From the NCBI GenBank assembly GCA_043775015.1, contig JAYVSV010000098.1:16413-80412 (forward strand): a DNA stretch of 64,000 nucleotides, in the 5' to 3' direction. The notes under the pieces were generated by a model. That model was given only the letters and a program-made list of their open reading frames with translations, was not told where the DNA came from and searched no databases. A program made the translations under genes and the position numbers. Source of the stretch: CANJXF01 sp043775015 (GTDB lineage Bacteria; Verrucomicrobiota; Verrucomicrobiia; Limisphaerales; CANJXF01). Within the stretch, counting starts at the first letter, position 1. Every line of letters starts with the position of its first letter. This document shows, piece after piece, positions 33,403 through 43,439 of this stretch.

Positions 33403-36400
33403 ATGAAGAATATTTCGACCATGCGAACGATAATCTGGTTGCCCAAGTCCCTCTGGCGCGCGCTCGCGGTTCTGTTGGCGACCGCGGCGCTGACCACCGC
33501 CTTGGCGGATCCGCTTGATGAAACGGCGCGCAACACCTTTCATCTTTCACCCATTGGCGTGTGGGATCAGCGCCCAGGCGGCACGAACTCTGTGGTGGGC
33601 TATCGCTCGCGGATGTTGTCCCTGACGGGCGGAGTGATGCCCAAGAATGTGAAGGCGGGCGTCTCCTCCGGTCTGGAATTTCTCCAGAGCACACACGGTG
33701 GTTACTACGATTATCTTTTCAGCCCCGGGAAGGTTCTTGATTTCACAACCTACACGGTGGCGGAAATTGATTACGTGACGGGCGTGATTATTTCCAACGA
33801 CATCCCGTTTGGCGTCCATGTCAACGGCATGCCGTGGGCTGACAGCGCCATCCAGAGCGAAGACATCCTCCATAACTACCTGGAAAAATTTGGCGGCGGC
33901 AGCTACCTGCAGGTGGATCGCCTGGGGCGCATCCGCACCGGCACCTCAACCGATGTGACCACGAACGAGGTTTTCTCCGCTTCGGACGCGCTCGAAATGC
34001 AAGTCACGCTCTCGCGCAACGCCACGCTGGTACAAGACTATGCCGGTCGCAATTGCCGCATCGCCATGCGGGTGCTGGGGTCACAACGGGAGCAGCATCC
34101 CGACTTAATCACGTTCGCCAGCATGTCCTCGGAGGTCGCCCAGAATATTCATGCGAACACTGAGTATTGCGATTACAGCTCGTGGTCGAAACAGGAGTTT
34201 CGTGATTGGTTGAGCGGAACAAATCTTTACGCCGGGCAAGCGCAGTATGCGAGTCTGACGAACTTTAACGCCGCGTTCAGCGGGGCGTCCGGATTTCCGT
34301 GGGCGTCCTGGGATGTCGTTCAGCCTCCGACCAACGTAAATTGGAGCACATTCACCGCCACCGGCCGCTGGTGGCGTAAGTGGCATGACTTCCGCACCAA
34401 TCAGGTCGGGCAGATGGTTCAGGCGCAAGTCGGGTGGTGTCGCGACGCGGGTTGGAATCCCGACTCGCTCTACGGCCATCAAATCCCCCTCGACCCCGCC
34501 AGCACTTCCGATGATGACCGAAAATACGCGTCACCCTGGACGACCACCTTCGTGAATGGCGCCGGCAATGGCATCACCACCTATTACGGCAATGCCTCCG
34601 CCACGAATATCTTCTCCGCGATTCGCGCCAACGACAAAAACTGGGGCATCTTTGAGTATAACCCGATCACCAACAGCGTCGCCGCCAATCTCGCCGCGCT
34701 CGACACGGTCTGGAATTCCGGCGGACGCGTCATCGCCCCTTACACTTGGTGGGGCTTTGACACATACCAGATTTATGATCGGCCTTTGCAAACCGCGTTG
34801 TCGCAATTTATCTTCAATCATAGCAACCAGTCCTTCACCAACCTGGCGCCTTACGAAGTCAGCCCTGCCGCCCGCGACGTGATTTGGGCGATGAGTGAGA
34901 GTGACGACATTGAGAGTTCATCCGGGGTGAGCGCGCTGGTTTTCACCAATGGAATTTTGTCCGGTCAGATTACCAACGCCACGCCGATGCTCTCCTTGGA
35001 ATTCAACGAATCGCCGACGCGCTTTATTCTTTCCGACCAATACTACGCGGCCTCGTTTCGTTTCTACCTCAGCAATGCCCTGGTCGGCTTCGGCCAGATC
35101 GCCTGGGTGGATAACACCGGCGCGACCAATGCCGTCACGTTCCCCGCGCGCCCCGGCTGGAATGTTTACCGCGTCAATCTCGCCGAAAATGCTGCGTGGC
35201 GAGAAAAGAAGATCCAAGCCCTCGAATTTCGACCGGCCTCGGCCAGTGGGAATTTCAGTCTCGATTGGTTCCGGCTCGAAGCCGCCCCCTGCTGGCACTT
35301 CGATGACGCGAACGAAATCTATGGCGTCAACGATGTGACCAACGCAACCATTGCGGGCGGCATCTTCAGCGGCACGAGCGGGCCGGATGCGTATTTCTAT
35401 TTCTCCACCGACAAGCGCAATGCAAGTGAGGATGCCGATCGCGCTTACGTGGATGCCAACACCTACAAGAAAGTTCGAGTGCGCCTGACTTCTTCTACTG
35501 CGAGCACCGGGCAGATGTTCTGGTGGAAACGGGGCACTTCATTTTTCACCACCACTTTCGCTGTTGCTGCCGGCACCCAAACCTACGAGTTGGATCTGTC
35601 CGCCGATCCGAATTGGACGGGCGACATCACGCGCCTCCGACTTGATCCCGTCAACCAAGCGGGCATCGCGTTTGAGGTGGATTACCTTTCCGTCGCGCCA
35701 GTCATGCTCCCGCCGCGCATCGCCAACTCCGATCTCATCGTGAATTCTCCCGCGCCCGTTTTCCTGTGGGATGGCGCGTTCGAGCCGAATCATTCCGGCG
35801 TCAGCTACACGCTGGAACTCTCCACGAATTTCTTTTTCACCAACGCGGTATTCGCGACGAACGGCTTGACCGGCAGCCGGCTGGTTTACAACGGCACGCC
35901 GGTGCTGGACGGCCTCTACTGGTGGCGCATCCGCGCCCGCGACGCGGCGGGCAACCTCTCGCCGTGGGCCGTGCCGATGCCGATGTTTGTCCGCACCTGG
36001 AACTTCAACCAACTTGCGGACATCGCCTCCTCAAATCAATTTGGGGCCGCTGCCATCAACAGCGGAGTCTGGCAGGCGACGAGCAGCGGCAACGACCCGT
36101 ATATGAATTTCAATACGGGCAGTCCCTCCAATCGCGGTGTCAACGCGGACCTTTACAATCGGTTTGTTTGCCGGGTGAAAGTGGCAACGGGGGTAAATAA
36201 TTTTGCGCAATTCTTTTGGTTTCCCAAATCCGGCGGGTTCGCTTTTACCAGTCCCACACTGCCCGCCGATAACGCGTGGCATGATCTGGATATTGATCTG
36301 AGCCAGAACGCGCAGTGGAAAGGGTATCAAGACTCGGTGCGGCTTGATCCGACTTCGTTGCCCGCCACACAAGTCTCGCTCGACTACGCCTATCTTCTGC

Positions 36401-38022
36401 CCGCGCTCGAACCCGCCGCGCAACCTGGCAACTGGCAGTTTAACACGAACGGCAACTTCGAAGGCTGGCAAGTCGTCAATGGTTTCACAAGTCCGGCGGT
36501 CACGAACGGGGCGCTCACTGGCAATCTGTTCGCGGCGAATGCGGCGCTGCAAATCGCGCCGTTGAATCTAAACGGCAGTTCCAACTCGTTCTTCCAGTTC
36601 CGGGTTCTGAACCAGACCGCCGCGACCAGCGCATGGCTTCACTGGACCACCACTGCCAACGCTTATTTCGACAGCAACAAAGCCGTGCTCATTACGCTCA
36701 CGCCAAACGATACCGGCAGACGCAGTTACGCAGCAGACCTGATGAGCAATACGAATTGGGTTGGCAACACCATCACCGCGCTCCGCCTGCAACCCGCCGC
36801 CGACGCGACCAGCGGTCGCATCGAGATTGATTGGATTCAAGTCACCGCCCAACCCACCAACCAAGCCCCGAGTTTCACGAAAGGCGCGAATGTGGTTTTG
36901 CTCGAGGACACCAGTCCGCAGACTTTTTCCAACTGGGCCACGAACATCAGCGCCGGGCCAGCCAATGATGCGTGGCAAACCGTCGCCTTCATCGTGACGA
37001 ACAACAACAATTCCATCTTTTCGACCCAACCCGCTATCAACCCGACGGGCAACCTTTCTCTAGCTCTGGCGGCAAACGCCAACGGAGCGGCGACCGTCAC
37101 CGTGCGCTTGCAGGACAACGGCGGCATAGCCAACGGCGGACAGGATTCTTCCGCGCCGCAGACCTTCACCGTGACCGTGACTCTGGTGAATGACGCGCCT
37201 TCGTTCACGCCCGGCTCGAATGTCGTGGTGAACGAAGATTCCGGCCCGCAGAACTTCGCGAATTGGGCGACGAACATCACTGCCGGTCCGCTGGATGAAA
37301 CCGCGCAAACCGTCAGCTTCACAGTCACGAACAACAACGATGCATTGTTCTCTGCGCCACCCGTCATCAATTCCTCCGGCACACTGACCTTTACCATCGC
37401 CACGAACGCGTTCGGCGTGGCGACCATTTCTGCCACGCTAACCGACAGCGGCGGCACCGCCAATGGCGGTCAGAATAGCTCCGCGCAGCAATTCTTCACC
37501 ATCACCGTCAACGCGGTGAACGACTTGCCCGTCGCCGCCGCCGATTCGATCTTCGCGCATTGGAACACCGCGACGACGATTGCCGTCTCAAATCTTCTGG
37601 CTAATGATTCCGATCCCGACGGCGGCGTTTTGAGCGTGACCGGAGTGACGACTCCCAGCGCGAGCGGCGGCGGAGTTTCATTGGCGGGAAGTTTGGTAAA
37701 TTATCAACCGCCGACGAACTACTTCGGCGCGGACGGATTCAACTATTTCTTGAGCGACGGTCAGGGAGGACAAAGCACCGGCGCGGTTTCGCTGACCATT
37801 GTTCGCCCGACGATCACCGCGTGGCAAATGTCGAGCAACGGCGCGTTCCGCCTAGAGTTCAGCGGCATTCCGAACACGGCCTACACGTTGCAAACTTCCT
37901 CCAACCTGCTGAATTGGCCCAGCCTCTCGACCAATGCGACCGGCAGCAATGGCCTGCTGAGCGTGGACGACGTGACAGCCACCAATGCGCCCCAGCGCTA
38001 CTACCGCTTCGTCTGGCCCTAA
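33403..38022 (+). CDS. Giant secreted modular protein with beta-sandwich and cadherin-like repeats
   Basis: The 1539-residue product has a signal peptide ending near residue 35 and a ~450-residue N-terminal domain with barrel-like features (GRWWRKWHDFRTNQVGQMVQ, APYTWWGFDTYQIYD), perhaps a glycosidase. Four copies of a sandwich module follow, each ending in NW-x-G-x-I-x-x-LR-L-x-P or a variant. Two ~100-residue cadherin/VCBS-like repeats come next (NEDSGPQNFANWATNITAG and its partner), then a DPDGGVLSVTGV domain, and a C-terminal Verrucomicrobia-type domain (NTAYTLQTSSNLLNW). It is likely a surface or secreted polymer-degrading protein, with the activity unproven. Confidence 0.65.
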   Translation: MKNISTMRTIIWLPKSLWRALAVLLATAALTTALADPLDETARNTFHLSPIGVWDQRPGGTNSVVGYRSRMLSLTGGVMPKNVKAGVSSGLEFLQSTHGGYYDYLFSPGKVLDFTTYTVAEIDYVTGVIISNDIPFGVHVNGMPWADSAIQSEDILHNYLEKFGGGSYLQVDRLGRIRTGTSTDVTTNEVFSASDALEMQVTLSRNATLVQDYAGRNCRIAMRVLGSQREQHPDLITFASMSSEVAQNIHANTEYCDYSSWSKQEFRDWLSGTNLYAGQAQYASLTNFNAAFSGASGFPWASWDVVQPPTNVNWSTFTATGRWWRKWHDFRTNQVGQMVQAQVGWCRDAGWNPDSLYGHQIPLDPASTSDDDRKYASPWTTTFVNGAGNGITTYYGNASATNIFSAIRANDKNWGIFEYNPITNSVAANLAALDTVWNSGGRVIAPYTWWGFDTYQIYDRPLQTALSQFIFNHSNQSFTNLAPYEVSPAARDVIWAMSESDDIESSSGVSALVFTNGILSGQITNATPMLSLEFNESPTRFILSDQYYAASFRFYLSNALVGFGQIAWVDNTGATNAVTFPARPGWNVYRVNLAENAAWREKKIQALEFRPASASGNFSLDWFRLEAAPCWHFDDANEIYGVNDVTNATIAGGIFSGTSGPDAYFYFSTDKRNASEDADRAYVDANTYKKVRVRLTSSTASTGQMFWWKRGTSFFTTTFAVAAGTQTYELDLSADPNWTGDITRLRLDPVNQAGIAFEVDYLSVAPVMLPPRIANSDLIVNSPAPVFLWDGAFEPNHSGVSYTLELSTNFFFTNAVFATNGLTGSRLVYNGTPVLDGLYWWRIRARDAAGNLSPWAVPMPMFVRTWNFNQLADIASSNQFGAAAINSGVWQATSSGNDPYMNFNTGSPSNRGVNADLYNRFVCRVKVATGVNNFAQFFWFPKSGGFAFTSPTLPADNAWHDLDIDLSQNAQWKGYQDSVRLDPTSLPATQVSLDYAYLLPALEPAAQPGNWQFNTNGNFEGWQVVNGFTSPAVTNGALTGNLFAANAALQIAPLNLNGSSNSFFQFRVLNQTAATSAWLHWTTTANAYFDSNKAVLITLTPNDTGRRSYAADLMSNTNWVGNTITALRLQPAADATSGRIEIDWIQVTAQPTNQAPSFTKGANVVLLEDTSPQTFSNWATNISAGPANDAWQTVAFIVTNNNNSIFSTQPAINPTGNLSLALAANANGAATVTVRLQDNGGIANGGQDSSAPQTFTVTVTLVNDAPSFTPGSNVVVNEDSGPQNFANWATNITAGPLDETAQTVSFTVTNNNDALFSAPPVINSSGTLTFTIATNAFGVATISATLTDSGGTANGGQNSSAQQFFTITVNAVNDLPVAAADSIFAHWNTATTIAVSNLLANDSDPDGGVLSVTGVTTPSASGGGVSLAGSLVNYQPPTNYFGADGFNYFLSDGQGGQSTGAVSLTIVRPTITAWQMSSNGAFRLEFSGIPNTAYTLQTSSNLLNWPSLSTNATGSNGLLSVDDVTATNAPQRYYRFVWP

Positions 38023-38094
38023 GGTTCTAACCTTGGCGCGCGCCTTGTGCCCAACCATTCGGATTCAGCGAATACCCGCGCGACTAAATAACGG

Positions 38095-40323
38095 TTACGG
38101 ATTCTGCTTTCGCGCCGCCAACTCGCGTTCTAGATCGCGTTGCAATCCATGATTTATTGCGCGAATTTTGTCCAGCCGCTGGCGCAAGGCTGCCGATTGT
38201 TCCGCCGGCCAGCGATTCCAATAATCCAGCGGTGAGGAACTGGAAATCGCAGCGGCTTCCCGCACGGCTTTTTCAATGTCATCCAACACGGCGAGTTGTT
38301 TTTTTATCAAGGCGGCGGCCTGACCGACATCCCAGAAACGAAAGCCCGGTCGAATCACATAAACCGGCGTGGTGACGGCTTCGGAGCGGTTGCGGCCAAC
38401 AACGTGCGCGGCGAGCCACGAACCATGCCCGGCGGCAACGGTGGTGGTGAGTTCGAGTTCAGTTTGATTCTCATTCGTCGCCACAACTTCCCGGATGACT
38501 TTCCCGAATTGCACGAGTTGCAATTTCAGCGGGGCAGACGCGCCACGCAAACCCCACGCCCGGATTTTCACTTCGAGCGAAAGATTGTTCGTCACCGTGA
38601 TGGTGTCGCCGGGCCGCGCGTTGTTGACTTTGAAATCCAGCATCGGCCCGGTTGTGACAAAGGTGCGGCCGTTTTTGAGCGCATTGAACCACTTGTCCGG
38701 TGTGAACGGCGCGTTCGTGCCGCAGTCCGCGTAGAGCCGCACCGCGCCGACTGTGCCGCCGTAGGGCGTATCCGTCCCAGCACTGGCGGTCATTTTGTAA
38801 CCGAGGTTCAGGAAGTCGTAAAAATAATCCGTGTTGAGACTCGCCTGCATGATGCTGTTGAAATCCACGATGTTCAGCGGCGTGAACAGTGCCATCTCGC
38901 GCTCGACCGACAACGCCTTTGCGCCGACGTGCGTGTGCCCGTAGAGACCGCCTTGCTGATGAATCTGCTCAGCGATCCAATCATTGAGATAGTAGTGGTC
39001 AAGGTCGCGGACTTTTGATTTCAGATTCAAACCGATGGCGTGGCCGAGCATGGAGCGCGGGTCTTCCTGTCCGGGCACGAGCCAGTGTCGTCCACTTTCG
39101 TCCCGCACGCGGAACTCCGGGCCGAAGCCGCGTTGCGCATACCACGTCCGCATTTCGTTGCCCATTTCCAGCACGTTCCCAATGTGGATATCGCCCGCCA
39201 CCGTGAAGGCCAGAAGTTTCTCCGCGTCCTCACTGCTCATCAAGCGCGAGTGGATGTGATCATCGCCCGAATACCAGCCGCGTTCGGGCATATTCGTCCA
39301 GCGTTTGAGTTGAAAAGTTTTGCGCGTCCACTGGCCCGGTTCGACACGGAAGGTTTCGTGTAACGGCTCGTATTCGATACCGTGGAGAATGTGAATTTCC
39401 CAATCGCCAGCGGGCAAAGCCATCTCGAACGGCTTCGGCACGATCCAATAACGTCCCTGAAACGGGCCAGGAATATAAACCATGTAGCCGCGGCCTGGTC
39501 CGTAGATGGGGAGGCTCGTCACGTCGTTCATCATCGGCGATAAATCCACCGCGCCCGCCGGTTCAAAGAGGCGTTGCCCCGCGCCGGACGTCAGCCGCAG
39601 CAGCACGGAAACGGGTTTCCCGTTTTCATCGAGCACCTGCACTCCGACTTGGCCGCCCGGCTTGGAGTTGAACGAGAGCGCCCACCGGAACGCTGGCTCA
39701 CTCGCGCCTTCGTTCTGAAACGCGACATGGAAGATGGTCTTGTCCGAAGGCACTTGCTCCAGCTTCATCACCACGAACGTGGTGGCGTTCGATGCGATGG
39801 TGATGCGGTAAGGTTTCGGATCGCGCTCGGTCGTCATGTTCATTTCGTGGACGACAAAGTTCGTTGGGCCGTTACCAGTGACGACTTTTAAGAGTAACAA
39901 ATTATATTGCTGATCGAGTTCCAGCGCGTCGTCGGGCTTGTGCGAGGGTGGGCCTTGGCGGAAATCGAGCGGGATGAGGTCGGGAATTTGCGGCAGCAAT
40001 TCCAGCAAACTCTGCTCGGCGCGCCAATGATAATAATCCGCATCGGCGGGCGCAGAGCTGCGAACTTCGCCAGCGCGGATGCGGTCGGCATTGGCAAATT
40101 GTTCCAACACGCGATCCAGCAAAACGAGCTGCGGCTGCGTCAAGCGATTGCGGAGATGGGTCAGCAATTCGCGGGAAAAATTCACGGAGCCGCGCAACGG
40201 CGGCTGAATCTGCGCGAGTTGCTCGGGCGTGGGTTTGGGCAAATCAATGCCATGACTCCACGCCGCAGGGGTCAGCCAGAGCAGCATGACGGCGGCGACG
40301 ATAAAAAGTTTTTCGATTTTCAT
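38095..40323 (-). CDS. CehA/McbA-family metallohydrolase 1 (exported)
   Basis: The 742-residue protein has a signal peptide (to AAWSHG) and a ~330-residue N-terminal beta region. The PHP-like metallohydrolase domain follows: GWYSGDDHIHS near residue 350, GGLYGHTHVGAK near 460, and SAGTDTPYGG near 520. These provide His and Asp metal ligands. The family includes carbaryl and amide/ester hydrolases, and the substrate here is unknown. It is the most distal of three paralogues on the same strand, ending the minus-strand run next to the convergent giant protein. Confidence 0.82.
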   Translation of the reverse strand: MKIEKLFIVAAVMLLWLTPAAWSHGIDLPKPTPEQLAQIQPPLRGSVNFSRELLTHLRNRLTQPQLVLLDRVLEQFANADRIRAGEVRSSAPADADYYHWRAEQSLLELLPQIPDLIPLDFRQGPPSHKPDDALELDQQYNLLLLKVVTGNGPTNFVVHEMNMTTERDPKPYRITIASNATTFVVMKLEQVPSDKTIFHVAFQNEGASEPAFRWALSFNSKPGGQVGVQVLDENGKPVSVLLRLTSGAGQRLFEPAGAVDLSPMMNDVTSLPIYGPGRGYMVYIPGPFQGRYWIVPKPFEMALPAGDWEIHILHGIEYEPLHETFRVEPGQWTRKTFQLKRWTNMPERGWYSGDDHIHSRLMSSEDAEKLLAFTVAGDIHIGNVLEMGNEMRTWYAQRGFGPEFRVRDESGRHWLVPGQEDPRSMLGHAIGLNLKSKVRDLDHYYLNDWIAEQIHQQGGLYGHTHVGAKALSVEREMALFTPLNIVDFNSIMQASLNTDYFYDFLNLGYKMTASAGTDTPYGGTVGAVRLYADCGTNAPFTPDKWFNALKNGRTFVTTGPMLDFKVNNARPGDTITVTNNLSLEVKIRAWGLRGASAPLKLQLVQFGKVIREVVATNENQTELELTTTVAAGHGSWLAAHVVGRNRSEAVTTPVYVIRPGFRFWDVGQAAALIKKQLAVLDDIEKAVREAAAISSSSPLDYWNRWPAEQSAALRQRLDKIRAINHGLQRDLERELAARKQNP

Positions 40324-40386
40324 TTTGAGATTTTAACAAAAGTATTGTTAGCGGTTGCTTTTGGCAGCATCCGAATTGCGCCCCCG

Positions 40387-40464
40387 GGAGCGCGGACTTC
40401 AGCCCGCTGCAACGCCCACATTGCAGGCCGACGTGAAGCGGTCCCGCGTGCGGGACCGCGCTCC
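40387..40464. repeat. Palindromic intergenic element between CehA-type genes 1 and 2
   Basis: GGAGCGCGG (40387-40395) pairs with CCGCGCTCC (40456-40464), and a second stem GTCCCGC/GCGGGAC lies inside at about 40441-40455. Size and layout match the other palindromic repeats in the window. It fills most of the 179-base gap. Confidence 0.75.
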
Positions 40465-40502
40465 GAAAGCGCTCACACCGTTCTGTTCCGCCGTGCCGCC
40501 GT

Positions 40503-43280
40503 CTAATCCGAATTCGCCTCGTCAAAAATTTGGCGATACGTCTGTCGGGCGTGCTCGTAGGCAGCCTTGGCCTGAACTTTCTCCACACCAGGATAACAAT
40601 GTTCTTTCTGGGACCAGCATTGATCCACCCCGCGCAGACACCATTCGGCACTGCGCTTTGATGCGCGGATGGGCTGTCCGTCCACGATCACAAAAATCGG
40701 ATTAGTGTGCGCGGAAGGAAACGTTCGCAACGCGACCCAACTGCTCTGCTCAATCGGCACTTCAAAGGAAAACTCCTGTTCGCCGCCCTGGCTGGAAATC
40801 ATTTTGCGGGCGACGGGATAGCCGTTGACCACGACTTCGAGCGCAACCGCGTTGGTGTCCAATCGTCTTTCAGCGGCAATGACTTTGAGCCGGATTTTAC
40901 CAGCCCTCGCGAGCCGCAGTTCGCTCCCGTGTTCGCCGACGGCGACGGAATTGTTCGACGCGTTCACCTCTGCTGCAGAGAATTCCATGAGGTGACTCGT
41001 GCCGTCGCTGACGTAGCTGCGTCCGTCGCGGAGTTTGTCGCACCAGTCATCGAAAGTAAGTTTGCCATCCAGCTTCACATAGACGCGGCCAAAGCCCACT
41101 CGCGCGCCGTTCATGCACGGGAAATCCGTCTCGCCGCTGATTCGGGTGCGGAAGCCGCAGTTCAAAACGTGATACCAGATGTTAAATTCCAGTCGCCGGT
41201 CACTGTTCATCGTGGCAATGAAATCAATGGCGGGAACCAGCTTGCCGTCTGCGCCGGGAACGGTGTGCGTCACGTCCACGATAAATTCATTTGCGCCGAC
41301 GCCGTCGTAGCGCGGGATGTCGTAACTCGGCAAAGCGTTCGGCCCGTCCGGACCCGCTACGCGGCCAACTGAACCGTCCAAGCCCAGCGCGGAATGAGCC
41401 GTGCCGCAGATGGCACCCTGCGCCTTGGCCCAGCGCAGCGTGTTCAGACCGAGTTTGGGCCAATGATCTTTCGAATTGCCGCCGGGCGGAATTTGATCTT
41501 TCAACCGCAGCAAACAGAGATGACCGGAGACATGAGAGCCGAAGCCGCTGACCTCAATGTCTTGCCGGATGAGATAGGGATAATTGGAAACGCGATCCAC
41601 ATAGCCACAGAAAAATTGCTTTTGAAAATCAAACCCCGGCCCCCAGTTCAGACTGCAACCAATTTTCAAATCTTCGCCCATCGTGTGCCGCTGCATGGAT
41701 TCGGGCGAAACGCCTTCCGTGGGTTTAAGATAATGCAGACAGCCTGCGCCATGAATGTGGCTGTCGCCGGAAAACCAGCCGCGCGCCATCGGGTTCACCC
41801 AGCGATTTACGTTGTAACGAATCGTGTGCTGGGTTTCGCTGACGATGACGGTCTGCGTTTCCGGCACGGACTCCGGCCCGCGTGAACAGGTGACGGTGTA
41901 AGCTCCCGCTGGCAATGACTCGGATTCGCCATCGGCGCGATAAATCTGCGGCTGAAAATAAAAGTCCGGTTCCAGCCGCTTGCTCTGCATGGGATAGATG
42001 CGGCCCTGTGAATCGCGAATCACAAAAGCGGCCATCGTCGGCAACCCGGCCAGATCTCGCACTTCAAATTTTACGGGGATGGCCGGTTCAATTTTGAATT
42101 TCATTTCCGCGCTCGCCCAGCCCGATCCGGTAGCCTCGGCGTTGGCGATTTCAATGGAATCAATCTCCGAAATACCAGTGGTCATGCCGGGATCCAGCCG
42201 CAGGCCGACAAGATGATCTTCCGCGGTAAAATTAAATTTGAATTCTGACCATTGCCCCGTGCTGCGCGTGGCGAGAAACGAAACCACATGACCGGAATCC
42301 GCCTCGCGCCGTTTTTCCGTGGTCCAAAATAATTGCCAGGTGGCTTCCGTATCCGTCTTGGCCCGGATGCGGACAACTTTTGCGCCGGGCGACATGTTCA
42401 ACTCGGCTTGCAGGAAAGGATCGTTACCGGTGCTTTCAATTTGCAGCGCGCCGTTGGTGAGGGAAAGTTGACACTGATTTTTCGCCGCCCAGCCTTCGGT
42501 GGCTGAATCAAAGTTCCAAATTGTTTTGTAGGCTTCATCCACGCGCTCTGAATTCAGGCCGGACTCGCTGGACTTGAATGCCAGCGCGGCGGTGCGGGTG
42601 CCGGGAAACTTCGCCCAAATCTGGATGATGCGGTATTCCAATTCGAGACCGCTCAAGGTCGCGTTCAACGGGCGATGATCGAACATCTCCACGTCAATCC
42701 AGCGCTTGGCCACTTCGGCGGCGGGGCTTTCTGGCAATGGACGCGCACCGGGGCTGTCCACGAACAGCGCGTCGTGCCGCCCGCCGGGATTGTGAACCTT
42801 GACCAAAAACGCCCGCCAGCCTTGCGCCAACAATTTTGGCTTTGCCGCCGCCGGCGTGAACGTGACCGCGCCGTTCGTTTGCAAAATCACTTCGCCCACG
42901 CATACCGGATCCAACGCGTGCTGCACGGCAAAACCAATTTCACGGGCAGAATTTTTCCGGCCCGCTTCGACGAGTTGCTGGTGAACTTTTTCTGGCAACG
43001 GCTGGCCGATGAATTGCAGCGCGTCTTGCAGCCTTCCGACTTGAGCCAGCAGCGGCTGGCTTTCAACGCCGTCAATCAGCGGGAAAGGTTCGGCGGCGAA
43101 CAGTTGCGTCCCGCTGGCGAGCAGTGCAGCCAAGACCGTGAATGTGTTTAGAACGGCTGCTGAAAATAAATTCCGGACAGGAACGCCGCCTTCAGGCGGA
43201 AGATACTGCCCTACACCCAATCTGCCGACTGAAGTCGGCGTTCCTCGGAATCGTAGTACCTTACTCATGTGGAAATTCAT
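40503..43280 (-). CDS. CehA/McbA-family metallohydrolase 2 with palindrome-derived N-terminus
   Basis: From ATG 43280 (925 residues) the product begins MNFHMSKVLRF and reads through an inserted palindrome (RGTPTSVGRLGVGQYLPPEG) before a typical signal peptide (LNTFTVLAALLASGTQLFAA). A long N-terminal beta region contains one sandwich module (WNFDSATEGWAAKN to VGLRLDPGMTTGISEIDSIE). The catalytic domain has ARGWFSGDSHIHGAG, ICGTAHSALG and SGETDFPCMNGARVGFGRVY. The 28 extra residues before the signal may impair export, or translation may start elsewhere; no strong ribosome-binding site is seen. ATG 43268 is an alternative. Confidence 0.8.
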   Translation of the reverse strand: MNFHMSKVLRFRGTPTSVGRLGVGQYLPPEGGVPVRNLFSAAVLNTFTVLAALLASGTQLFAAEPFPLIDGVESQPLLAQVGRLQDALQFIGQPLPEKVHQQLVEAGRKNSAREIGFAVQHALDPVCVGEVILQTNGAVTFTPAAAKPKLLAQGWRAFLVKVHNPGGRHDALFVDSPGARPLPESPAAEVAKRWIDVEMFDHRPLNATLSGLELEYRIIQIWAKFPGTRTAALAFKSSESGLNSERVDEAYKTIWNFDSATEGWAAKNQCQLSLTNGALQIESTGNDPFLQAELNMSPGAKVVRIRAKTDTEATWQLFWTTEKRREADSGHVVSFLATRSTGQWSEFKFNFTAEDHLVGLRLDPGMTTGISEIDSIEIANAEATGSGWASAEMKFKIEPAIPVKFEVRDLAGLPTMAAFVIRDSQGRIYPMQSKRLEPDFYFQPQIYRADGESESLPAGAYTVTCSRGPESVPETQTVIVSETQHTIRYNVNRWVNPMARGWFSGDSHIHGAGCLHYLKPTEGVSPESMQRHTMGEDLKIGCSLNWGPGFDFQKQFFCGYVDRVSNYPYLIRQDIEVSGFGSHVSGHLCLLRLKDQIPPGGNSKDHWPKLGLNTLRWAKAQGAICGTAHSALGLDGSVGRVAGPDGPNALPSYDIPRYDGVGANEFIVDVTHTVPGADGKLVPAIDFIATMNSDRRLEFNIWYHVLNCGFRTRISGETDFPCMNGARVGFGRVYVKLDGKLTFDDWCDKLRDGRSYVSDGTSHLMEFSAAEVNASNNSVAVGEHGSELRLARAGKIRLKVIAAERRLDTNAVALEVVVNGYPVARKMISSQGGEQEFSFEVPIEQSSWVALRTFPSAHTNPIFVIVDGQPIRASKRSAEWCLRGVDQCWSQKEHCYPGVEKVQAKAAYEHARQTYRQIFDEANSD
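43179..43245. repeat. Palindromic element inserted at the start of CehA-type gene 2
   Basis: AGGAACGCCG (43179-43188) is complementary to CGGCGTTCCT (43236-43245), with additional inner pairing (CCTTCAGG and a CGACTGAAGTCG hairpin). The element lies between the start codon and the signal-peptide codons and is open in frame. Confidence 0.8.
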
Positions 43281-43439
43281 TTTGGGGATCAGTATAACCG
43301 TTTCATTGTTGAATCGTTGATTGGTTTGCCGATGACGGCTGGCATTGAAACAAGATCGCCACCTCGCTGCGAAATGCGAATTGCAGAAAAACCGCTCGGC
43401 TGACAGCAACTAAAAACTGGATTCTGGAATTGGGTCTTG

